From Streptomonospora mangrovi (lineage in GTDB: Bacteria; Actinomycetota; Actinomycetes; Streptosporangiales; Streptosporangiaceae), in contig NZ_JAJAQC010000016.1 of assembly GCF_027604915.1 (NCBI RefSeq), positions 82,365-146,364 of the forward strand: a stretch of DNA of 64,000 nucleotides. The letters run 5' to 3'. The notes under the pieces were generated by a model. The model saw only the letters and a list, made by a program, of their open reading frames with translations. It had not been told where the DNA came from and made no database searches. The translations under genes were made by a program, and so were the position numbers. Below, one piece after another: positions 54,701-60,678 of the stretch (position 1 is the first letter of the stretch; every line of letters begins with the position of its first letter).

Positions 54701-55037
54701 ACGCCACGGAGCTGATCTCGCAGTCGGCCATCTCGACCTGCCCGGCCGCGATGTCCACCGTCGGCCGCTCGTCGTTGCGGCCGCTGAGCACCAGCCCCGA
54801 GAGCTTCACCGCCTCGGCCGCCGAGGCGACGGCGCTGCGCTCCTCGGCGAGCACCTCCACGCTGCCGCGCCCGTCGCGCGCCACCAGGGTGACCACCTTG
54901 CGCAGCACGAGGCTCTCCTCGTAGCGGCCGGGGGCGATCGAGATCAGGGCACCGTCCTCGGCCGCAGCGACCGCCGCGCCGATCGTCGGATGCGCGTCCG
55001 CGGAGTCCGGGTCGACCGTAAGAAGCTGCCTGGCCAT
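51717..55037 (-). CDS. Beta-helix protein fused to two CbxX-type AAA ATPase modules
   Basis: The 1106-residue protein has three parts. Residues 1 to about 525 form a right-handed parallel beta-helix, with a pectin-methylesterase-like start (PDSADAHPTIGAAVAAAEDG, PGRYEES) and some 18 coils of the pattern CxIxxxGxxGVxVxxxAxPxV. A disordered Pro/Ala/Glu linker (525-568) follows, then two homologous AAA domains of the CbbX/EccA type: Walker A GPPGTGKTT near 609 and 892, Walker B VLFVDEAYTL and VLFIDEAYTL, and the shared ETLVKLMEDHRDEVVVIVAGY-like sensor region (DTLVKLMEDHRDEVVVIVAG). EccA of ESX type VII systems has one such domain after a TPR. Start ATG 55037 follows AGAAGGAA. It closes the minus-strand cassette. 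Confidence 0.92.
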   Translation of the reverse strand: MARQLLTVDPDSADAHPTIGAAVAAAEDGALISIAPGRYEESLVLRKVVTLVARDGRGSVEVLAEERSAVASAAEAVKLSGLVLSGRNDERPTVDIAAGQVEMADCEISSVAWAAVSVRGTGALAMRECRVTCSGGAGVVITAAEPSAVEDCLIEEVGTSALVIGERGRPTVRSCVLRDAGGNGLFASGQAAGTVEGCDISGTTKPAIALEDDASTSVRDTRVHDTKGDGLMISSRARPVVEDCVIEDVGGRGVGVHSGSDPQLSRVAVNRAKGVGIHVWGKARGLFADCDVTDPEGDGVRAEDRAGTSFIGLTVRGGTGVSLSGGTTAEFDRGIVTGTSGPGIVVEECAPFLRGLAVTDTRGQGVLFRKDGHGRMEDVSLDRTGKAAVMVSEGSRPLLTGVQIGESQENGVTVGAKAKADLRDCDISGCVNEGIAVHNGGEVSALRSRVYNGRRNGVLVAAGATASLRHCEVFGNGGDGVLIHSTEDVVLEDCSVRENKRSGLRQTAKSDRVRAEDLLSHDNGSPDAYGENAGTAPAPSSAPSEPAEDAAEDGGPQASGPLAELEGLVGLSSVKHEVKTLIKRTQMNRRRAEMGLPTPTMSRHLVFGGPPGTGKTTVARLYGQILADLDVLRYGHVVEVARADLVSQYVGGTAIKTTEVFERAKGGVLFVDEAYTLSEGSEGGSGPDFGREAIDTLVKLMEDHRDEVVVIVAGYTENMQRFLAANPGLASRFSKTIEFPNYEVDELVQIVRNMCEANHYTMDEATVEALSEYFERIPKGPAFGNGRDARKIFEGMIDRQAYRLGGEAPDDPAELARLTPADLGPEVLEGASAGATQDDLAALRAELDGMIGLSQVKETVNDLINLVIMAQRRASMGLPVAPMSHHLVFAGPPGTGKTTVARLYGRLLHTLGVLPGGQVIETARSDLVGRYIGHTAQMTAEVFERAKGGVLFIDEAYTLAPAGASGNDFGQEAIDTLVKLMEDHRDEVVVIVAGYTGEMQRFLASNPGLASRFNHHVEFASYSDDELVTIVESMATASGYVCGEETLAALHEHFSAVPRGAAFGNGRYARQVLERMITRQAGRLVRAEGVAAEDFTALLPEDIPAP

Positions 55038-55141
55038 CGGAACGTTCCTTCTCTTCGGTTCGGGGACCGCCCGCGGCGGGGCCGTCGTGGTTGTGCGGGG
55101 CGGGCGGCGCCGGGGCCGCCCGCGCGGTGTGCGGGGTGGGG

Positions 55142-56578
55142 TCAGGTGCACTCGGCCCGCACGGCCGAGGCCGCCACGTGCGTGGTGAGCCCTTGGTCGG
55201 CCAGGCTGTTCTCGCCGATGTTGGTCAACTGGACGGTGAACTGCTCGGCGGGGGAGGTGAACCCGGTGACCCGCACCCATCCTCCCCTGGCGGACGCCTG
55301 CTCGACACCGAAGACGGCCGCGGCGGTGCCCGAGGGCTCGGCCCCCGGGAAGATCTGGTACATCGCCTCCTGCTCGGCGACCCACTGCGGGCTGTCGTCG
55401 TCGGGCACGAAGACGAACAGGTCGCAGTCGGCCTCGGCGCGGCCGGGCCGGAAGGTCCAGTAGGCGAAGCGGCCGTCGCCGTGCTCGGTGGTGCCCGACA
55501 CCGGGATGGCGTCGTAGGAGCCGTCGCAGCCGTCGTCGGCGTAGCCGCCGGAGCGGGTGGCCCAGCCGTCGGTCCCGGCGCCCTCGGCGCCGTAGGCGGC
55601 GGCCGAACCCGCCGGGCAGCCCGGCCCGGCGACGGCGGTGAAGGCCGCCGCGGCGGGCGCGGAGGCCGACGGGCTCGGCGAGCGGGCGTCGCCCGCCGCG
55701 GCGGTCCCGCCCTCCGGGCCGCCCGCCCCGGACTCCCCGGACTCGCCCTCCTCGTCGCCGGGGGAGGGCTCGCCGCTGGGACCGGCCCCGGCCGCGGCCG
55801 CCGCGGCGCCGGGGTCCCCGGCCCCGCCCTCGCCGCCCCCGCTGCCGGTGTCGGCGCCCTCGTCATCGCCACCGCCCCCGCCGGCTGCGCCGCCCCCGCC
55901 GCCGGTATCGCCGCCCCCGCCCGCGTCCGCGGGCGGCGCGCCGGCCACCGGCGCGCCGCCGGCGCCGTTGTCGGCCGAGCCCCCGGAACCCCCGGAGCCC
56001 CCCGAATTCTCGCCGCCCGGCGCGCCCGGGCCGGCGGCGTCCTCCGACATGGCCTCGGGCACGAACCCGGGGTCCTCCTGCGCCTGGGCCGCGCCCCCGC
56101 CGGCCGCGCCCGCCGCGTCGGCGGCGGAGTCGCCGCCGTCCTGGCGGGCGCCTCCGGAGCCCGGGCCGTCCGCGCGCAGGCCCGCGCCGGCGGCGGTGAT
56201 CGGCACCGTCGCCACCGTCTCGGGCCGGCTCAGCGCCGACAGCGCCAGCGGCGCCACCACCAGCAGCGCGCCGGCGATGGCGGCGCCCGCGATCGCCGGC
56301 GCGCCCGGCCGGCCCAGCGGCCGGTCGGTGTCGGCCGCCGGCTTGGCCAGGGGCGTGGGGTCGCTGTCGGGCACGGTGATGCCCGGCCGGGCGGCGGCGC
56401 GGGCGGGCGCGCCCGTACGGGCCGGCGGCGCGGCCCGCTCGCCGAATCCGGTGTCGGGCGCCGGCGCCCGGGCCGGTTCGGGCGGCCGGTTCAGCGGGAT
56501 CCGCGCGGGCCAAATCAGCAGTCCCGCCGGTCCGCGCCCGCGCGTCTGGCCGGCGGGCTGGAAGGAGGGTTCGGTCAT
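55142..56578 (-). CDS. Membrane protein with Gly-rich stalk and exported domain
   Basis: The 478-residue protein has a Pro/Arg/Ala-rich cytoplasmic arm, one membrane helix (PAIAGAAIAGALLVVAPLAL, about 93-115), a 200-residue Gly/Ala/Ser/Asp stalk, and a C-terminal extracellular domain of about 130 residues (from GPGCPAGSAAAYGAEG) with four cysteines and many aromatic residues (RFAYWTFRPGR, VRVTGFTSPAEQFTVQLTN). The domain looks like a beta sandwich that binds a ligand or surface partner. No homologue is recognised. It lies 104 bp upstream of the ATPase gene in the same orientation, so it may present a receptor on the outside for the system. Confidence 0.75.
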   Translation of the reverse strand: MTEPSFQPAGQTRGRGPAGLLIWPARIPLNRPPEPARAPAPDTGFGERAAPPARTGAPARAAARPGITVPDSDPTPLAKPAADTDRPLGRPGAPAIAGAAIAGALLVVAPLALSALSRPETVATVPITAAGAGLRADGPGSGGARQDGGDSAADAAGAAGGGAAQAQEDPGFVPEAMSEDAAGPGAPGGENSGGSGGSGGSADNGAGGAPVAGAPPADAGGGGDTGGGGGAAGGGGGDDEGADTGSGGGEGGAGDPGAAAAAAGAGPSGEPSPGDEEGESGESGAGGPEGGTAAAGDARSPSPSASAPAAAAFTAVAGPGCPAGSAAAYGAEGAGTDGWATRSGGYADDGCDGSYDAIPVSGTTEHGDGRFAYWTFRPGRAEADCDLFVFVPDDDSPQWVAEQEAMYQIFPGAEPSGTAAAVFGVEQASARGGWVRVTGFTSPAEQFTVQLTNIGENSLADQGLTTHVAASAVRAECT

Positions 56579-56691
56579 GGGGGTCGGTCGCCCTTCCGTG
56601 AGGGCGGACGCGGCGGACCGGGCGGGGCCGCCGCGTCCTCGCGGGGGGTCCTACGGGGGGTGGGGGGTGTGGTGCGTGGGAGGGCGCGGGG

Positions 56692-57078
56692 TCAGCGCCG
56701 GCCGCCGCCGCCGGTGTCGGCGCCGCCGCCCGTGCCGGTGATCGTGGTGATGTTGTTCTCCTCGGTCACCTGGAAGTTCTTGGCGGTCCGGATGGTGTTG
56801 TCGGCCGACATCCGCAGCGCCTCGGCGATGTAGCCGAGGTAGGTCATGAGGTTGGTCTGGAGCGGGCCGAGCACCTTCTCCATCTGCTCGGCGAACTCGT
56901 CGCCCTCGCCCCAGGGCTTGCCCAGGGCGGCGCTGGCCGCCTCGTAGCGGCGGATGAGTTCGTCGATCATGTCCGCCGGCACGTGGATGCTCGCACCGTC
57001 GCGCGAGACCCCGTCGGGGTAGACGAACAGGTCGACCGAGCCGTTCTCGTTGACGGTCACCGAGTCGCCAGGAGGCAT
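56692..57078 (-). CDS. WXG100-like small protein
   Basis: The 128-residue protein has an N-terminal beta segment (VTVNENGSVDLFVYPDGV) and then a helix-turn-helix hairpin (about 35-100). The turn carries KPWGEGDEFAEQME, like the W-G-x-x-E-F turn of actinobacterial WXG100-type ESX substrates; it is not the strict WxG. The tail (NNITTITGTGGGADTGGGG) is Gly-rich. Start ATG 57078 follows AAAGGA. It is flanked by the YbaB-like gene and the membrane protein gene; secretion or dimerisation with a neighbour is inferred from family behaviour. Confidence 0.7.
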   Translation of the reverse strand: MPPGDSVTVNENGSVDLFVYPDGVSRDGASIHVPADMIDELIRRYEAASAALGKPWGEGDEFAEQMEKVLGPLQTNLMTYLGYIAEALRMSADNTIRTAKNFQVTEENNITTITGTGGGADTGGGGRR

Positions 57079-57166
57079 GTCGGGGGTCCTTTCTGCTGGA
57101 GGCGGGGGAGCCGGCCGGGGGGGCCGCCGGGGCGCGCGGCGGGCCGCCGCGCGCCCCGAGGCGGCG

Positions 57167-57559
57167 CTACTTGGTGGGGGGCGGGTCGATGCCGAGGTCG
57201 CGGAAGAGGTCGCCGGCCCGGAACGTGCCTTTCATCAGCTCGTCCATGTCGATGCCCTGCGGCGCGAACGGCTGGTACAGCTCCGCGACCCGCTTGGCCA
57301 TCTGCTCGCGGGCCTTGCGCACCACGTCGAGGATGGCGCCGGCCAGTTCCGTGGGCGCCATGTCCCGGTAGGACTGGGTGTGGAACTTGAGGTCGACCAG
57401 CTCACCTTTCGCGTTCACCGTCGCCGCGACGAGCCTGTTCTTCGCGACGGCCTCCTCGGTTGCCTGCTCCAGGCTTGCGCTTGCGTCCTCCACTTCGCGC
57501 AGAGTCCGATGCAGCCGAGCCAGTTCTTGTGCGCTCTCCTCCGGCATCCACGTACTCAT
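57167..57559 (-). CDS. YbaB/EbfC family protein (EspL-like)
   Basis: The 130-residue protein shows the YbaB layout: helix, three-stranded sheet (RLVAATVNAKGELVDLKFHT), helix (ELAGAILDVVRKAREQMAKR) and a short tail ending GIDPPPTK. Classical YbaB binds DNA; ESX loci of mycobacteria and relatives carry YbaB-like proteins (EspL) that act within the secretion system, so an ESX chaperone-like role is the likelier one here. ATG at 57559 with GGAG 6 nt upstream. Its first 158 bp overlap the end of the giant gene upstream, in another frame. Confidence 0.8.
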   Translation of the reverse strand: MSTWMPEESAQELARLHRTLREVEDASASLEQATEEAVAKNRLVAATVNAKGELVDLKFHTQSYRDMAPTELAGAILDVVRKAREQMAKRVAELYQPFAPQGIDMDELMKGTFRAGDLFRDLGIDPPPTK

Positions 57560-60500
57560 TGCGCGCTCCACTCCTCTTGTCGGCTCCCGGCACCGGCCGG
57601 CCCAGCACCGTGCGGTTCTGGGCGGCGTTGGTGCCCCATACTCGCTCATCCTCCGACAGCCACGTCGTGCGCTGCCGTTCGCGGTTCTCCTGGCCGCCGC
57701 CGCCCATGCCCCCCATGCCGCCCATCATGGGCGGCATCATCGGGGTGCCCATGCCGTTCATGCCGTTCACCCCGTTCATGGCGCCGCCCGGGCCGCCGCC
57801 GGCCAGGCCGCCGCCCCCGGCGCCGCCGGCACCGGCCGCGGGCCCCCCCGCCCCGGCGCCGCCGGCGCCCAGACCCGCGCCGGGGCCGGTCAGGTTGGCG
57901 CCGCTGCCGACACCGCCCCCGGGGACGTTCGCGCCGTCGGCGCCGCCGCCCGGGGAGGAGCCGGGGCCGTTGAGCGGCAGCGGATCGGGGATGTCCCGGG
58001 TGCTCGGCTGGGGACCCCCGGCGAACAGCGAGGACCGGTCGGAACTCCCCGGACTCTGGCCGGGGTTGTCCGACCCGTAGTTGAGCGACTCTGGCGGCGG
58101 GGGCACGGAGGCCACCGGCGGCGGCTCGTACTCGGGGAAGTCGCGGGACAGGTCGGTGGGCGCGTCCGGGCCGTTGCCGCCGCCGAAGTTGAGCGGCTGC
58201 CCGGTGTCGGGGTTGTACTGGCCCCCGGTGTCGGGGTCGATGGGGAACGGCTCGCCCGTCTCGGGATTGATGGCCTCCCCGGTCGTGGGATCGACGGGGT
58301 AGACCTCGCCGGTGGAGGGGTCGAAGTTGAGGGGCAGCCCGGTGTCGGGGTTGTAGGGCATGCCCGTGTCGGGATCCGTGGGGAAGGGTTCGCCGGTCTC
58401 GGGGTTGAGCGGCAGCCCGGTGTCCGGGTCGGTCTCCAGCGTCGGGGGGTCGCTGGGGACGTAGGGCTCGCCCGTGATCGGGTCCAGCGGCAGCGGCTCA
58501 CCCGTGGCGGGGTCGTAGCTCACCGGCAGCCCGGTGTCGGGGTCGAAGCTCTCGCCGGTCATCGGGTCGATCGGCAGGACCTCGCCGGTGCCGGGGTCGA
58601 AGTTGATGGGCAGGCCGGTGTCGGGACTGTAGGGCACACCGGTGTCGGGGTCGACGGGGAAGGGCTCGCCGGTCTCGGGGTTGAGCGGCAGCCCGGTGAT
58701 CGGGTCGGCCTCCAGGTCGGTCGGACCGGTGTCGGGGTCGATGGGCTCGCCCGTGACCGGGTCGATCGGCGTGACCTCGCCGGTCTCGGGGTCGAAGTTG
58801 ATCGGCAGCCCGGTGTCGGGGTCGAACGGCCGGCCGGTCTCGGGATCCACGGGGAAGGGCTCGCCCGTCTCGGGGTCGATCGGCAGCCCGGAGTCGGGGT
58901 CGGTCTCCAGCGGCTGCCGCGAGCGCGGCGTGTTGAGGCTGGATCCCGGGCCGGTACCGCCGCCGAAGTTCGTCGGCAGCGGCGGCGGGGGCACGACGGC
59001 CGGCGGCGGGGGGGCGTCGCCGCCGCCGGAGCCGCCGGGGCCGTTGAGATCGAGGGGGGCCTCGCTCAGGGGCGGGGGCACTGTGGTGTCGGGGATCCCG
59101 TCGCCGTTGGTGTCGGTGCCGCCGGGGCCGTTGAGGTCCAGTGGCGGTGGCGGCGGCGGGGTGGTCGCCGACGGCGGCGGGACGGTGGTGTCGGGAATGC
59201 CGTCGCCGTTGCTGTCGACGCCGCCGGGGCCGTTGAGGTCCAGCGGCGGTGGCGGCGGCGGGGTCTCGGCCGGCGGCGGCGGGGAGGAGGTGGTGTCGGG
59301 GATCCCGTCGCCGTTGGTGTCGGTGCCGCCGGGGCCGTTGAGGTCCAGTGGCGGTGGCGGCGGCGGGGTCTCGGCCGGCGGCGGGGTGGGACTGTCGGGA
59401 ACACCGTCGCCGTCGGTGTCGAAACCGTCCGGGTAGTCCAGAGGGGGCGGCGTGTTGTCGCCGCCGCCGAAGATGTCGTCGAACATGTCGTCGGGGAAGA
59501 CGTCGTCGAACATGTCGTCGGGGAACATGTCGTCGAACATGTCGTCCGGAAAGACGTCGTCGAACATGTCGTCGGGGAAGACGTCGTCGAAGATGCCGTC
59601 GAACGGGTTCTCCTCGTCCCCGCCGCCCGGGCCCTCCCCGCCGTCGGGGCCCATGGTGGTGATCGGCGGAGCGCCCTCGAGGTCCTCCCACTCCGAACTG
59701 ATCTTCGCCACCGACTCCTTGTAGGCCGTCTCCATCGCGGTGTAGGCGGCTTCGGCGGCCAGGATGACCGGGTTGAGCTGCTTGAGCCACCGCTCGTTGA
59801 GCACGCGGTGCGCGTTGTCGGTGGTCACGGTGTCCGTGGGAACGCCCCAGACCCCCGTAGGGTCGGTACTGCCGATCTCCCCGGGCGCGGCGACCCGGAT
59901 CCAGAACCGGTCCTCGTTCGCGTCCCACCGCTCGGTGCCCGAGGTCGTGTTGAAGTACCAGTCGTCGAGGAGCCACTTCATGCGGCCGTTGCCGTTGTTC
60001 ATCCAACTGGTGACGGCTTCGCCCAGCTTCTCCAGCTTCGGCTGGATCTGGTCCCGCATCCAGGTGATCTGCTGGTCCAGCTCGTCCAGGCGGTCGGCCA
60101 TGTCGAGCAGGCGCAGGGAGAGGTCGAAGATGCGGTAGCCGAAGTGCCCGGCGGCGGTCCCCTGGAAGGCGCTGTCAGGCAGGTTGAGCTTGTAGTACTC
60201 GTTGATGAGCCCGGTGCCGCCCTTGTCGCCCACGTAGTTCTTGAGGTAGTGCTCCAAGGTGTGGACCTGGTGGGCGATCGTGCCGCTGGACGCGCGGTCG
60301 TACATGGTCGAGATCGCGCCGCCGGCGTGCGTGGCCACGTTCGCCAGCGCTTGCAGCTTGTTGCGGAAGTCGGGTTCCTTGGTGTCCCACAACTCGTCGT
60401 TCATCGTGTAGCCGGCGTAGTGCCACGATGCTCTCGCGTCGGTCATCTGCTTGCGCCACCAGCGGTTCATGCCGTCCCACTGCTGATCCAAGTCCGTGGT

Positions 60501-60638
60501 CTTGGGGAAGTAGTACATCCCGTCCTTGAGCCAGGGGGTCTTCAGCAGTTCGTCGACGTTGGGCAGCGGCATGACGGGACCCTTGTCGCCCGGGTCCGAG
60601 AAGATGTTCATGATGTCGTGCAGTTTCGGCGGCGGCAT
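57402..60638 (-). CDS. Giant repeat-rich type VII substrate-like protein B
   Basis: The 1078-residue protein starts with a helical, Trp-rich domain (1-315: WLKDGMYYFPK, QQWDGMNRWWRKQ, and YTMND, a YxxxD match). Three repeat regions follow: acidic-aromatic DVFPDDMFDD units (344-390), four DxNGDGIPD units with Pro blocks (400-533) and about 24 DPxTGxP units (573-821). A Gly/Met-rich segment (893-979) and WLSEDERVWG (about 987) end the recognisable part. That ending is typical of actinobacterial WXG-type giant proteins, but here the frame runs on for about 90 residues, the last 52 overlapping the YbaB-like gene. ATG at 60638 follows GGAGG. Confidence 0.85.
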   Translation of the reverse strand: MPPPKLHDIMNIFSDPGDKGPVMPLPNVDELLKTPWLKDGMYYFPKTTDLDQQWDGMNRWWRKQMTDARASWHYAGYTMNDELWDTKEPDFRNKLQALANVATHAGGAISTMYDRASSGTIAHQVHTLEHYLKNYVGDKGGTGLINEYYKLNLPDSAFQGTAAGHFGYRIFDLSLRLLDMADRLDELDQQITWMRDQIQPKLEKLGEAVTSWMNNGNGRMKWLLDDWYFNTTSGTERWDANEDRFWIRVAAPGEIGSTDPTGVWGVPTDTVTTDNAHRVLNERWLKQLNPVILAAEAAYTAMETAYKESVAKISSEWEDLEGAPPITTMGPDGGEGPGGGDEENPFDGIFDDVFPDDMFDDVFPDDMFDDMFPDDMFDDVFPDDMFDDIFGGGDNTPPPLDYPDGFDTDGDGVPDSPTPPPAETPPPPPPLDLNGPGGTDTNGDGIPDTTSSPPPPAETPPPPPPLDLNGPGGVDSNGDGIPDTTVPPPSATTPPPPPPLDLNGPGGTDTNGDGIPDTTVPPPLSEAPLDLNGPGGSGGGDAPPPPAVVPPPPLPTNFGGGTGPGSSLNTPRSRQPLETDPDSGLPIDPETGEPFPVDPETGRPFDPDTGLPINFDPETGEVTPIDPVTGEPIDPDTGPTDLEADPITGLPLNPETGEPFPVDPDTGVPYSPDTGLPINFDPGTGEVLPIDPMTGESFDPDTGLPVSYDPATGEPLPLDPITGEPYVPSDPPTLETDPDTGLPLNPETGEPFPTDPDTGMPYNPDTGLPLNFDPSTGEVYPVDPTTGEAINPETGEPFPIDPDTGGQYNPDTGQPLNFGGGNGPDAPTDLSRDFPEYEPPPVASVPPPPESLNYGSDNPGQSPGSSDRSSLFAGGPQPSTRDIPDPLPLNGPGSSPGGGADGANVPGGGVGSGANLTGPGAGLGAGGAGAGGPAAGAGGAGGGGLAGGGPGGAMNGVNGMNGMGTPMMPPMMGGMGGMGGGGQENRERQRTTWLSEDERVWGTNAAQNRTVLGRPVPGADKRSGARNEYVDAGGERTRTGSAASDSARSGGRKRKPGAGNRGGRREEQARRGDGERER
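58176..58920 (-). repeat. DPxTGxP repeat region in protein B
   Basis: About 24 degenerate units of 10-12 residues with the core D-P-[DE]-T-G-x-P, some as pairs (DPETGEPFPVDPDTG). DNA units are 30-36 bp and GC-rich, and the same words (GTCGGGGTCGA) recur on the plus strand. Confidence 0.85.
59037..59440 (-). repeat. DxNGDGIPD repeats in protein B
   Basis: Four units, about 99-105 bp apart, encode LDLNGPGGTDTNGDGIPDTT plus a Pro run; one variant reads DTDGDGVPD. The D-x-D/N-x-D-G pattern matches calcium-binding (thrombospondin type 3/dockerin-like) loops. Confidence 0.85.
59467..59605 (-). repeat. 30-bp tandem repeat coding DVFPDDMFDD
   Basis: Four to five units of 30 bp, with words GTCGTCGAACATGTCGTC repeated almost exactly; they encode a purely acidic-aromatic ribbon with Phe/Met at fixed spacing. 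Confidence 0.85.
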
Positions 60639-60678
60639 GCTCGCCTCCTTCCGCGTCGGCCAACAGGGAGCAGGACGG

